From NCBI GenBank assembly GCA_964016985.1, contig OZ024825.1:34440057-34504056 (forward strand): DNA of 64,000 nucleotides. The letters run 5' to 3'. Source of the stretch: Anodontia alba (Eukaryota > Mollusca > Bivalvia > Lucinida > Lucinidae). A program made the translations under genes and the position numbers. Below the pieces are notes generated by a model that saw only the letters and a program-made list of their open reading frames with translations, was not told the DNA's origin and did not search any database. Below, piece by piece: positions 1 through 10,984 of this stretch. Position 1 is the stretch's first letter. Each line of letters starts with the position of its first letter.

Positions 1-505
1 TTGTGTGCACCTTATCTCTTTAACCAATAGATGGATGTTGACCAAACTAGTACAGATACATCATCAGGATAAGGGGAAAGAAGTGATTAGATTTTGGTGA
101 CCTTGATCTTATTTTCAAGGTCACCACGTTATAAATACTCTAAAAGGAGCCTTGTTAATGAAGTAAAACGTTTGTGTGCACAATATCCCTTTAACCAGTG
201 GCTGGAATTTGACCGAACTAGCACAGATACATCATAAGGATAGGGCAAAGAAGTGATTAGATTTTAACCAATGGATGGAATTTGACCAAAGTAGCACAGA
301 TACCTCATCAGGATAGGGGAAAGAAGTGATCAGATTTTGATGACCTTGGCCTTATTTTCAAGGTCACTACATTATAAATACTAAAAAAGTGAGCCTTATT
401 AATACAGTAAAAAGTTTGTGTGCACACTATCTCTTTAACCAATTGCTGGTTTTATTAGATTTTGGTGACCTCGACTTTATTTTTAAAGTCACGTCGGCAC
501 TTTGA
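1..505. repeat. Diverged tandem repeat with GTGTGCAC units
   Basis: Units beginning ttgtgtgcac followed by a ctctttaacca motif recur near 1, 171 and 415, with a partial unit near 265. Each carries the block ggtcacc/ccttgacctt near its end. Spacing varies (about 170-245 bp), so the copies have lost or gained pieces. There is no coding potential. It runs off the left edge of the window. Confidence 0.7.
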
Positions 506-663
506 AACTTAAATTTTGGTTAGAAAAAGGTTTTATGCTTTATACGGGGAGTATCGAATAAGCGCTGCTTATTTGCAATTTTCATCATCATCTGTCAACT
601 CTTCACACTCCCTTAAACCCCTATCCGGTATTGGCTCACCTCAGGCCTAATCATTACCACAGC

Positions 664-1520
664 AAAAAAGGTAAAAGTCCAGGGAGTGCCACAATCACAA
701 ACCACAGCTCTTCCCAGACACCAAGAGGAAGAGGAAACCGATAAATCCAAACAAGCAGAAATCGAACAAACGTACGAAAAGCACTAAGATATGCTCTCTC
801 TTCCCCAAGCGAGGTAATCGCAATGCTAAAAGGACTAAAAACACAAGAACAAAATGACACAAGGTAAGACATAAAACAAATCGCTTCGTAGAATAAACCA
901 CAAAGCAACAAAGAGTACGACTAACACCGGGACCACCGCCTAAGAACGGTCAGTAGAGTAAACCACCGGGGGGTTGAAAGCACTTTTACAGCTAACTTAC
1001 TTCACCCAAGGTCCCGATGCTACTCTTAATACAGAAATACATAAAAATTCGGTTCGCATAAAGGCTCCCAACTCAATCAATGCATCAAAGCGAAAACATA
1101 AAAATCAAATTAATCACTATAATAAACAAAGACGAGTACTCAAGGCTAATTCTACTGTATGCCAGAATAAATGAAAACCAATACATTATGAACACATACC
1201 TATTCAAATAGACCGAACATTTTAACCACTAAAAAATTAAAATTTTCAGATAAAAATTCGGATATTTCTCATACTTCTGGTCAAAACAGAGATTGTGAGT
1301 ACTAGTTAGAACCGCCTCAGCAAGGCAAGAAAAATAATGTATACTACTTAAAAGTGGGGTTTAAGGGGGTCAATATTATATAGGCATGTTTTCGTGATGA
1401 ACCACGGCGGGCCAAGCCAAAGACATGTCGTCAAGCCCAAACCCACTGGTTAAAGTTTTACGAAGAGGCCGTCATTGAGTCTGAAGCCCGAACCGTCGTC
1501 GTCGTGCAATTAAAGAGTGA
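664..1520 (-). repeat. R1 repeat copy A, probable 3' region of a LINE
   Basis: This block matches the one at 9271-9942 over its whole length apart from a P1 insertion at 1184-1399. In minus-strand sense it ends in a module running from tgtggtttattctacgaggc to ggacttttaccttttt. It directly abuts the minus-strand ORF fragment at 1525-1870, whose frame runs into it. I therefore read R1 as the 3' region of a non-LTR retrotransposon, seen elsewhere as 5'-truncated copies. That element class is inference. Confidence 0.7.
1184..1399. mobile_element. P1 palindromic MITE, internally deleted, nested in R1 copy A
   Basis: It starts cattatgaacacatacctat and ends ataggcatgttttcgtgatg, matching the P1 termini. 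Half of the central palindrome is missing: after gaaccgcctc the sequence jumps to the other arm. The homologous R1 copy at 9271-9942 has no insert at this position and serves as an empty site. Confidence 0.8.
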
Positions 1521-1870
1521 AGCATAGCCATAACAATGATTGGGTTGACAACTAGGCATGCAGTCTGCCGCATAATATCTAGGCTATAGCCAATTCTTTT
1601 ATAACGGTTAATAAGTTTTCTGAATTGCTCCGAAAAGTTAGATTTACCTACAATTTTTCTAAATCTGTACACTAAGTCACCGTAAAATTCTGGTTCCGAT
1701 ATACCTTGTTGCAGAAGTGTTTTCAGACTGATGCTATATTTTTCTACCAAGGCACTGTGTCTGCGATAAAATTTCGAAAACGCCTTACGAAGTTTAAAAT
1801 AACGATAGCCCTGCCTAAGAAGCCACCGCAAGCCACCCAGCACACAACAAAGCCTTGTAAAAAACAACAC
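1472..1870 (-). pseudogene. Retrotransposon-derived ORF fragment (132 codons)
   Basis: This minus-strand ORF of 132 codons is basic and contains LLRQGYRYFKLRKAFSKFY, EPEFYGDLVYRFRKIVG and RQTACLVVNP. From memory, segments like FYGDLVYRFRKIVG...ACLVVNPI recur in repeat-derived predicted proteins of bivalves and cephalopods; I cannot name the domain. A shorter degenerate copy of its C-terminal part (NPITV-like) can be read on the minus strand near 3505-3560. The ORF runs straight into R1 copy A, so both probably belong to one retroelement. It is unlikely to be a host gene. The upstream part of the element is absent here because a different, oppositely oriented LINE follows at about 1935. Confidence 0.55.
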
Positions 1871-1934
1871 TCAAACGCCTCACCATTGTAAACATCAACT
1901 GCAGATCAATAGTTGAAAAGAAACTAGAACTGAA

Positions 1935-2580
1935 ATATCTAACTAACCACTTTCAGCTCGATATCCTAGTTGCCATGAATCCTGGCTTACAGATAACCAC
2001 TATAATAGTGAAATATTTGACACCGAGCTATACTCAGTTTTCAGAAAGGACAGGAAAGAGAAAACAGGTGGTGGTGTTTTTTTGGCGATAAAATACTTTT
2101 TAAACCCAGTTAGCTGGCCTGAAGTGGATGCTGACACCGAAATAATTTGGGCAAAAGTGGGCATACCCGGTGTGAAGAACATCTATTTATGATCGTACAT
2201 TATAAATCTAAAGAAAATGATGAATCTAGCCTTGAAGGCCTGAAGAAGTCATTGTCTAAGATCCCTCTCTCAAGCATCATATGGACCTTGGGGACTTCAG
2301 TCTTCCCCATATAGACTGGGAAATGAGCAGATCAAAGAAAATTGTAACTGTAAATCTGCATATGAAACTTTCTTCAATATCATTCATGACCGGACGAGTA
2401 CAAATGTTTAAAGAGCCTACCAGAGATATACACACTCTAGACCTTTTCCTCACCAATCAGCCTTCATTGGACCAGAGCACCAAACCCATCCCCTACATGG
2501 CAGAGGTCAACACGATATTGTGCATCATGAATTACACATTACATTAGAAGAGCTAAGCAAAGGCCCATTAAGTTTTTACA
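1935..2580 (+). pseudogene. LINE endonuclease domain, decayed (jockey/CR1-like)
   Basis: Plus-strand fragments in several frames spell an apurinic-type endonuclease of a non-LTR retrotransposon. LDILVA is followed, after a frameshift, by ESWLTDNHYN (from 1977), then ELYSVFRKDR and KTGGGVFLAI (about 2030-2090). Next come WPEVDADTEIIWAKVGIPG (2118-2175), ENDESSLEGLKKSLSKIPL (about 2215-2270), and GDFSLPHIDWE and LDLFLTNQPS (2290-2470). The order and spacing match the endonuclease half of a LINE ORF2. At least two frameshifts and in-frame stops separate the pieces, so it cannot encode an active enzyme. The reverse transcriptase half follows from about 3650 in the same orientation. Confidence 0.8.
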
Positions 2581-3034
2581 AAAAAGCAGATTAGAATGGC
2601 TTCAGGAGTTAAATGTCTGATTATTAAAACACAAACTTTAAAAATCAATAGACCTTGATACTAATTCTAAATGTAACCTGTTTAAAAATGTCTTGAATGA
2701 ACTTACTGACAGATATATCCCTACTAACATTTGCAAACAATAGGCTTCCATGTGTTACAAAAACAGCAAACGCCTGAGGAAACATGACAGGTTCTGATCC
2801 AAATATAAATTAAACATATATAACAAAACATTAAGATTAAATTCAAAGAGAATAAGTGAACTCAGAAACTGATACTATCAGATCCATATCAAATTCTCAA
2901 CATCAAAGGGAAGGACAGACAAATACAATAAATCAGCCACAAAAAGAACAGATGGCAAGCAGAGTTGACAACCCTCTCTCAAAAAGGTGGCAGTTGTTAC
3001 CCAAACTTAACTGAATATATCTTATATTATTGTG

Positions 3035-3068
<34 letters not shown>

Positions 3069-3650
3069 AACAACAAAAAAACAACATTTGTGGGTGAAAC
3101 ACTGAAGAACAAGAAAAGTGCCACAAAGAGAGTACCGCCTTCGAACTGTCAGTAATGAAGTACTAAGAGGCTTAATCTAGCTTTACGAGATCCCAGCTCT
3201 TGTCCCTCAGCCTCCATAGTGATAAAAACACATTTGTTCGGTCCGCGTGGAGGTCTTCTAACTCATCCATGAATTATTACAGGCATCAAATAAATCACAG
3301 ATAGAGCCTATAGTGGAGCAAAGATGATGGCTCAACAGAATCAACGTACTGAGACACATTGGAGATCCCTGGGGTGTCAAAAAATACCAATGGAATACTG
3401 GAGCAACAGAAAACTACCAGTTGATCCCGATGGGCCGAGGAACAGACATAAAACGGTGCGGCCTAGACCATCTAAGTACATAGTTTTTAAGTCTGGGTAA
3501 CCGTAGAGCCTAAACCCCGACCCACCGGCGTGCAGTTAAAGAGGCAAGCAAAGTGATCACCGTGATTGGGTCAACTAGTTCAAACACTTAATCCAAAAGA
3601 AAATCCGTTAAATCTCACAACACTTATCTAGAGTCGATTCTTAATGACCA
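2581..3650 (+). mobile_element. LINE linker region with poly-A run and R2-like insertion
   Basis: This stretch joins the endonuclease and reverse transcriptase halves of the decayed LINE. Weak plus-strand matches to the inter-domain region continue to about 3000 (for example DRYIPTNICKQ near 2710). A 33-A run at 3035-3067 follows. From about 3130 to 3560 the sequence resembles minus-strand R2/R1 material (accgccttcgaactgtcag; cggcgtgcagttaaagag), so another retroelement fragment seems to have inserted here. Confidence 0.5.
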
Positions 3651-5060
3651 GCCGGAAAACCCTGAATATATCAAGCAGAAAAAATATCTGACAGTGAAGA
3701 AGTCAATTCACTTAAATCAAATGGAATCACTTATACAAAGGCTACAGACAAAACAAACATCTTGAACCGCCAGTTCTAACCAGTCTTCATTAAAATTGTG
3801 TCCTTTAAGTGACAACATCTTGCAGAGTTTGTCCTTCCTCGTAATTCCAAATTACCAAACATACCAGACATCACTATAAATACAAATTGTGTTTCTGAGC
3901 AACTGTCAAAGTTAAATTCTGAGAAAGCATCTGGACTTGACGATCTAACTCCCCACATCCTGAAAGAAGTACATAACGAAGTAGTACCTATACTTGCTGA
4001 TCTCGTCAAAACCTCTTATCGATGGCAAACTACTGGATGACTGGTGAAAGGCTCTGGTTACACCATTATATAAAATGGACCAAAGACAAAAGCAGAAAAC
4101 TACCATTCCATATCCCTAGCATGCATATATTGCAATGTATATCTTATCATCCCGTCCAACATTATGACTTATTTTGACCGCCATGACCTTTTGTATCACA
4201 ATCAGCATAGGTTTCGTGGTCAACTTAGCTGCGAGACCCAACTCACAGAATTTGTGCAAGATCTCTCTGACTCTTTCAATGCTTGTGGCCAAACAGATGT
4301 CGTTGCAATGACCTTCAACAAGGCCTTTAATAAGGTAGACCATGAAAAGCTGTTGCTGAAGCTCCATCGCCTGGGCATTAACAGTAGGACAGTCACTTGG
4401 ATAGATGCATTTCTCACTAATAGAACGCAGCGAGTAGCCATTGATGAAGGGTTCTGATTCCTGTCCGGCCCAATCTCGAGGCTCTGTCCTTGGCATTTGT
4501 CTATTCTTAATGGACATTAATTACATGCCAGACAATAAGATCAATATCAGGCTGTTTGCCGTTGATACTATCATATATCTAACAATCCTATCCGGAAGCA
4601 GTCTGATCTTAAAAAAAGGTCAAAATCTGGGAGGATGAATGGTTTTTTAATCCGAAAAAATGTGAAGTAATACGCATAATCAAAAAGAGAAAACCCACCT
4701 TGTTTGAAAAAAAAGAAAAAAGAAATACTCAGCAAAGTGTTTGGGTATAAATATATCCCAGGATCTAAAATGATCAAAACACATCAACCAGGTTACTTCG
4801 AAAACTAGTAACAGTTTTAAAATTATTAAAAGAAACATCCAAACCAACATTAGCAAGCTAAAAGAAATTGCCTATAAAACATGTCAGACCATAAGCTGAA
4901 TATGCATCATCAATCTGGGACCCATGGCAGAAAAACAAATACATCAGTCAGTTTGAAATGATCCAAGACAGAGCAGTTGGGTATATATTTAATGACTACA
5001 GCTGCACCAGCACTGTAAGCTCAGTACAATACTGTCTGAATTACACGCTCTCTGGTGAAT
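3651..5060 (+). pseudogene. LINE reverse transcriptase, decayed (jockey/CR1-like)
   Basis: Broken frames carry the standard fingers-palm-thumb order. LNSEKASGLDDLTPHILKE lies near 3910. ENYHSISLACIY (about 4097) leads into NQHRFRGQLSCETQLTEFV and NKAFNKVDHEKLLLKLHRLG in an open stretch at 4164-4457. SVLGICLFLMDIN and IRLFAVDTIIYLT lie at 4480-4585. A C-terminal part spans 4690-5045 (GINISQDLK, HINQVTSKTS, QDRAVGYIFNDYSCTS). The palm motif A aspartate position reads T (AMTF), and the second aspartate of the usual F-A-D-D box is preceded by V instead of D. Together with frameshifts and stops this makes it dead. Its 3' end lies about 15-30 bp before an EGF exon acceptor, so it sits inside an intron. 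Confidence 0.85.
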
Positions 5061-5075
5061 AGTTATTTATTCCAG

Positions 5076-5213
5076 GTTGTAGAGCCGGATTCTTTGGAGA
5101 AAATTGTGAACACACATGCGGCAATTGCTTGTCTCAACAGTCGTGTGGTCCTGTGGATGGTATTTGTAAACAAGGATGTCTTCCAGGCTGGGAAGGACTA
5201 TTTTGTACACAAG
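5076..5213 (+). CDS. EGF-like cassette exon A of the EGF receptor gene
   Basis: The acceptor tatttattccag ends at 5075 and the donor is gtatga at 5214. The exon is 138 bp, starts in phase 1 and ends in phase 1. It reads CRAGFFGENC, HTCGNC, SQQSCGPVDGICKQGC, LPGWEGLFCTQ and so contains eight cysteines, one complete MEGF/SREC-type EGF-like domain. The GFFGENC and PGWEGLFC segments are the typical aromatic-glycine turns of such domains. The domain would be extracellular, with four disulfides. It joins exon B with the split codon G|AT (Asp). It begins only a few tens of bases after the LINE remnant, so the LINE lies just upstream in the preceding intron. The missing upstream exon is outside the window. 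Confidence 0.88.
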
Positions 5214-5614
5214 GTATGAATTCCATATATCTGTTTGTTGTGCAGTCAAAATGGTTGCGGTTATGTCATAGCTATGCTACCTGGGTTAAAAGGGGAGTAT
5301 TAGCTTGACGATTTTGGAAAGCTGTATTTGTTTCAAAGAAACAGATTTTTTGGAAATACTGTTTTTACAGAAGCCATACTTTATAGTAAAAATGTGGAAT
5401 ACTATCACTTTGCACTTCGGAACGCAGGCCAGAACTATAGAGTATGAGTACGTATATTTATTTCTAATTATCTTTGTTTCAAAATAATGCATGTCTGCTG
5501 ACGTGTGAACCATATTCAGTAAGTCAGACACTTACATTAGGATACCATAGTATAACTTATTTGCCCTAAGTATTCAGATACCTAGGCTCCTTATCATGGC
5601 TATCCAAAAAAGAT

Positions 5615-5945
5615 AAGAAAAAATTCCAGGGAGTGCCACAATCACAAGCCGCAGCCCTTCCCAGACACCAAGAGGAAGAGAAACAGACAAAACCAAACAA
5701 GCGCAAATCGAACAAATGTACGAAAAGCACTTAGATTAGCTCTCACTTCCCCAAGCGAGGTAATCACAATGCTAAAAGGACTAAAAACATAAGAACAAAA
5801 TAACACAAGGCGATACTTAAAACAAATCGCCTCGTAGAATAAACCACAAAGCAACAAAGAGTAAGACTAACACCGGGACCACCGCCTTAGAACGGTCAGT
5901 AGAATAAACCACTAGAGGTTTAAAGCACTTTTAAAGCAGGCTAAC
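5615..5945 (-). repeat. R1 repeat copy B, 5'-truncated
   Basis: It shares with copy A the blocks ccagggagtgccacaatcac, ccaagcgaggtaatc and ccgccttagaacggtcagta. In minus-strand sense it is truncated upstream of gcacttttaaagcaggctaa. The recurrent antisense ORF of R1 is present but frameshifted, sharing only its C-terminal half (ending in CGL). Confidence 0.75.
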
Positions 5946-7644
5946 TTCACTGTAAATAGGTCGGTCTAATTATCGAAGGCTCTGAGATGACGACATGCAG
6001 TATGGTCCTGACCAGATTGTTTGCTCAGACCTCTCTGTCCGAGGGTTTAGAGTGGTCTATACATGCGTAAAGAAAGAACATACACTGGATAACCTTGTGT
6101 AAAATATCTGTGTAACGTGCAGGGGGGTTAGCTTTCTGGTATACAATAAATGTGATATATGTATATATATTTTCCGATGGGCTACCTTGCCAGCTGATTA
6201 TCACAAAACGATTCAAAACGTGTTGATAAGAGAAAATGATTGGTCAAAGCAAATAATTAATACAAAATCAATGATGATCAACTCTTCTGAGATTAACAAA
6301 AAGGAACATCTATAATAAACCCTATCTTCAGTAAACTTGGTTTTATGAATTCAGTTTTATAACCTTCGTCCACGATTTAATATCAATACAATAAACCTCC
6401 TCAAACACGGTTTGGGATGAATATTCCACGCACAGATGATGACAACCCAACAAGCTTCGAGCTTCTGCTGCTTTCCTGTTACTCAAACAATGCTTGAAGC
6501 AAAAATATTCACAAGCAGAAAAGCAAGGAACTTGTCTATAGCCTACCAACACGAATAAATATACATTCAATACTTTCTTAAACCTGTTGCCTCTTCGCTG
6601 ACAAAACACAGACTGAACTCAGAATCGTGCGACTCCTGTATTTATAGTTGCTTTGCATCATGGGAAATTGCAACATAACCATTCCGACTAAGGGGTGGCA
6701 GCATGCATTTGTTGCTGCTGCAGCCTGCGCAATATTGTCTTGGCCTTATTAAATTAAAATATGCTGAAGATGAGTTTCTTATTTTCTCTTTCGGTTCCGT
6801 TTAGTATCGAAATAAACAGTATTTCCCTTATAATTCGGCATCCATATCGATAGGCTACCTGAACCCCTTTAATGAAAAATGGACGTTCCCTACCGAATAA
6901 AGCATGTAACAAACTAAAAACGAAAGTATAAGGTATCTACCTTTTATTTACACAAAACGACAAATAGCAAAGTAAAACAAAAACATACATGAGGAAACTT
7001 GTCCGTTTTCTTCTTAAAATAGAAAATTAAGAAATTCTGAAAAACAAAGGGTATCTTGGCAGACGATAATACTGTTTCCGATGAGGTCCTACAAAATACC
7101 GTAGCTAAAATCCGGACCCCAACACCGGCCACTTCGTCACATCTGTACTTAGCTCAAGTATGGGTAATAACAAAGGCAAGAAAGAAATAAAGAAAGAAAA
7201 AAGAAAAAAAGAGTATCCTTCACTTTTTCCCAGTCTTCTGTCCTTTGGTGAATGTTATGGTATGTGTAAACAGATTGAATGTTTGCGAACTGTTATATGG
7301 CATGTTATATGAAAATAAAAATAAATCATCAAAGGAAAAATAAGTGTGTGGAATAATAAATGTTTCTACATAACCAATTTACACAATACAATTCAAATTC
7401 AGTCCATTAGCAGACGATCTATTTTGGTGTTCTGCCTATGTAAATAACACCCAAATTATTGTCTGTACTTTTGGATCACTGGGACAGTTAGGTATAGTTA
7501 AAAATAGAATATCACTCAACAATGTGAGTATTGTTGGACATTATACTACAGTTCATGAATAGAATCTATATATTTTCGTTTGTTTGATATTTTTCTTCCA
7601 AAAGATCCTTCCTTTCAGAACCTATTTACCATCAACACTCCTGA

Positions 7645-8055
7645 GCTTATTCTACGAGGCGATTTGTTTTATGCCTTACCGTGTGTTATTTTGTTCTTGT
7701 GTTTTTCAGTCCTTTTAGCATTGCGATTACCTCGCTTGGGGAAGAGAGAGCTGATCTTAGTGCTTTCCGTACGTTTGTTCGATTTGTGCTTGTTTCATTT
7801 TGTCGGTTTCCTCTTCCTCTTGGTGTCTGAGAAGAGCTGCGGTTTGTGATTGCGGCATTTCCTGGACTTTTCTCTTACCTCTTGCAAAGCAACAAGGAGT
7901 AAGACCAACACCGGGAGCACCACCTTAGAACAGTCAGTAGAGTAAACCACTATGGGGTTTAAAGCACTTTTACAGCTAGCCAACTTCACCCTGGGTCCCG
8001 ATGCAACTCTTAATACAGAAATACATAAAAATTCGGTTCGCATAAAGTAAGTATT
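7645..8055. repeat. R1 repeat copy C with inverted 3' module
   Basis: The 3' module lies in plus orientation at about 7652-7882 (ttctacgaggcgatttg to ctcttacctc). The adjoining block at 7883-8055 (gcaacaaggagtaagaccaa to cggttcgcataaag) is in the opposite orientation to the module. In copies A, B and D the two parts are collinear. Copy C is therefore a local inversion or two head-on insertions. Confidence 0.7.
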
Positions 8056-8068
8056 TTTCCTTCTGGTA

Positions 8069-8240
8069 GTTCCAAGGCGGTTCCTCCATTGCATTTCTTC
8101 TTTGTTTGTGCGTCTGTGGTTTAAAACTTGACGATTGTTTTGTCCTTATTCGTTCCTAATCTCTGCCTCTATTTTATTCACCGGGAGGGCTGTGCTTCGT
8201 GATTGTAGCATTTCCTGGGAATCTTCACTTACATTTTTAG
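8069..8240 (+). repeat. R2 repeat copy, 5'-truncated
   Basis: It runs from gttccaaggcggttcctcca to gcatttcctgggaatcttca. Blocks shared with the other R2 copies are gcagttcttctttg-like, ttgtccttattcgttcc and gggctgtgcttcgtgattg. It is homologous in its last 50 bp to the R1 3' module. Confidence 0.7.
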
Positions 8241-9094
8241 AAATTTTCTGCACGTTGGTATATCAGAGCCCAAATATTATGGCTATTTCGTCTATAAATT
8301 CAGAAGGATTGATGGTTGAACTGGCTTTTTTCCGAAAACGAATATCACTCTTACTGCATTAGTATTCAGCGGCAAAATGCATGCATGGTTATTAATGCAA
8401 TAATTATTAATAACGTTGCATCCGCTTTGATTGCATGACGGAGTGTCGGCCCATGACTGAATGAAGAATCCTTCCTCAATCTGTTTAAAAAGCTTGGCGC
8501 CTAACTATTGTTGTCCATGGTCTGGTCGATCTTAATCTGCTTCAAAAGGTTGGCGCCTAACTATTTTTTTGTCAGTGAACGGGTCCAACATGCGGTTTTC
8601 TTTTGCTCTGGTTGGCACTCTACTTTGTTTCATCATTATAGGGGTTGTAATTATATATAATATAAAAATAAAAAAAAAAGGTTGCCTTTGGAACAAAGTA
8701 CACATAAAAGAACGGAATTCGGAAACTCGGTCTTATAAAGTCTCCTTATATGTTTGATTGTGATGGTTCTCTGATGAAGAGGAACTCTTCATAGACCAAA
8801 CACATAGCTGTAGCTTTGAGGTGCATCAGAATTAACAGAGAGGTTTCGATTGAATCAATTTTGTTTAAGCCTCATTATATTTGGTTCTGCTGAACGTTCC
8901 AAGGTGGTTCCTATGTTGCAGTTCTTCTTTGTTTGCATGTCAGTTATTGCAACTGTGCCGTTGTGTTCTATCATTTTTTGTTTCTCATATGCGTTCAGTC
9001 CGTGTAGTGTCCTTTTCGTGATCAGTGGTATAACACAAATGATAATAAAACTGCAATCAGACAAAGTGAAGGATTTAGTGGCAATCTGAAGCCA

Positions 9095-9268
9095 GGGCAA
9101 AAAACACACACAAAAAAAACAACAACAAAAAAACAACAACAAAACAAAACAAAAAAAAACAAAAAAACAACAACAAGAAAAAACAAAAAACAAAACAAAA
9201 AACAACAACAAAAAACAACAACAAAAAACAACAACAACAACAAAATAAAACAACAACAACAACACAAA
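9095..9268. repeat. (ACAAC/AACAAA)n low-complexity tract
   Basis: About 170 bp of almost only A and C in caacaacaaaaaac-type units lies directly against the 3' end of R1 copy D in R1 sense. It may be an expanded retroelement tail. Long phenylalanine/cysteine-rich ORFs read from its reverse strand are artefacts of composition. Confidence 0.8.
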
Positions 9269-9270
9269 AA

Positions 9271-9942
9271 TAGGTAAAAATCCAGGGAGGGAGTGCCTCA
9301 ATCACAAGCCGCAACCCAACCCAGACACCAAAAGGAAGAGTAAACAGACAAAACAAAACAAGCGCAAATCGAACAAACGTACGAAAAGCACTAAGATTAA
9401 CTCTCTCTTCCCCAAGCGAGGTAATCGCAATGCTAAAAAGACTGAAAAATACAAGAACAAAATAACACAAGGCAAGACTAAAACAAATCGCCTCGTAGAA
9501 TAAACCACAAAGCAACAAAGACTAAGACCAACACCTGGACCACCGCCTTAGAACGGTCAGTAGAATAAACCATCGGGAGGGGGGTGCGAGGGGGGGGGGG
9601 TTTGGGAGGGAGTTAAAGCACTTTTACGGCCAGCCAACTTCACCCTGGGTCCCGATGCTACTCTTAATACAGAAATACATAACAATTCGGTTCGCATAAA
9701 GGCTCCCAACTCAGTCAATGCATCAAAGCGAAAACATAAAAATCAAATTAATCACTATGATAAACAAAGACGAGTACTCATGACAATTCTACTGTGTGCC
9801 AGAGTAAATGAAAATCAATAGTTGAACTACGGCGCGCCAAACCAAAGAAATATCGTCATGCCCCAACCCACTGGTTAAAGTTTAACGAAGAGGCCGTTAT
9901 TGTGTCTGAGGCCCGAACCGCCGTCGTGCAATTAAAGAGTGG
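9271..9942 (-). repeat. R1 repeat copy D, longest uninterrupted copy
   Basis: It is collinear with copy A from the ccaggga terminus to cgtgcaattaaagagtg, without the P1 insertion. An extra G-rich stretch (gaggggggggggtttggg) sits near 9590. The antisense 68-codon hydrophobic ORF (9302-9508) is open and ends CGL. Confidence 0.75.
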
Positions 9943-10364
9943 ACTGATTTTCTAGGTCTTAAAGTTTTTAAATGAGATATGTCTACAACTTTCAGTCACC
10001 AGATTGTTAAGGAGCGAATCTGTGTATTAACGGGTCAATTAATCATGTCCTCCATGTGATAAGTCCCTCCGGGCAAAGCAAATAAATTTCGGCTCTCTGT
10101 GACAAACGAGTGAAGGTCTACTCAAATTGATTGCAATAAAAACTGTTTGCACTGATTACAGCAAAATTCTAATTATCAAATTTTCTTAATGCGTGTTATT
10201 TAAATCGTGCATAATGATAGCCAATTGTAGTTTTTTTGATGTATTATGATCTGCCATTTGATATTTTGCTGGTAAATCGAAATGCAATGTTTCTAAGTAA
10301 TTTATTTTCTTCTTTCATTCGTTCGTTCATTCCTTCTTTCTTTCCGTCCGTCCGACTCACTCTC

Positions 10365-10432
10365 AGTCAGTCAGTCATATTTTATAGTAAAGTCAGTCAG
10401 TCAGTCAGTCAGTCATATTTTATAATAAAGTC
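10365..10432. repeat. CAGT tandem tracts
   Basis: Two blocks of cagt repeats, each followed by catattttataataaagt-like sequence, form a duplicated unit of about 40 bp. It is an ordinary microsatellite. Confidence 0.8.
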
Positions 10433-10526
10433 ATAATGCCATGCGTTAGCAAGAATTGGGAGCTGGTTGCTCTGCTTTTCCTTAGTTTGTAACATGCTTT
10501 CTGTCTATCGTAGTTTGTTTACACTT

Positions 10527-10664
10527 TCTCTTGATGTCAGCCTCCCATTCTCTTGATGTCAGCCTCCCATTCTCTTGATATCAGCCTCCCATTCTCTTGA
10601 TGTCAGCCTCCCATTCTCTTGATGTCAGCCTCCTCTTGATGTCAGCCTCCCATTCTCTTGATAT
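10527..10664. repeat. 22-bp tandem repeat (about 6 copies)
   Basis: The unit tctcttgatgtcagcctccc plus at is repeated about six times, with one unit shortened near 10629 and occasional gatatc variants. Confidence 0.9.
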
Positions 10665-10710
10665 CATTGATAGGCTTTGTCCTGTGAATATGGGTTTTCC
10701 TGAACATCTG

Positions 10711-10953
10711 GGCCCAGTTGTTCAAAACGTCGTTAGCTTAACGAGCTCGTTAAGGGTCATTTCGTTAACTGTTTTAGCGGATTCAATACACAATATTCTG
10801 ATACTTTTTGCTGAAAAAATGTGAGTAGCTTTTGCACTGCAAAAGCTACTCACATTTTTTCAGCAAAAAAATTCAGCATATTTGCGTATCACTCGATGTA
10901 AATTTTAACGAATCGTTAACTAACGATGTCGTTAGCTTTGAACAAATGGGCCC
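10711..10953. mobile_element. Palindromic MITE with GGGCCC ends
   Basis: It begins gggcccagttgttcaaaac and ends tttgaacaaatgggccc. Subterminal gtcgttagctt/aacgatgtcgttagc and the centre tgtgagtagcttttgc/gcaaaagctactcaca are also inverted, so the whole element can fold into one long hairpin. A second, interrupted copy lies at about 36130-36532. Confidence 0.8.
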
Positions 10954-10984
10954 TGTTCTACTTTGTTTTCGTAAACCGCATATA

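Noticed and set aside
5286..5531. 81-codon minus-strand ORF just after EGF exon A
   Set aside because: AT-rich sequence with no domain, and open frames on both strands; probably chance.
6343..6609. 88-codon minus-strand ORF with several cysteines
   Set aside because: The cysteine spacing fits no domain I know, and the frame lies in an intron without splice support.
8855..9301. Minus-strand ORFs of 81-148 codons rich in Phe, Val and Cys
   Set aside because: Created by the (ACAAC)n low-complexity tract next to R1 copy D. Three overlapping frames are open at once, a sign of composition rather than coding.
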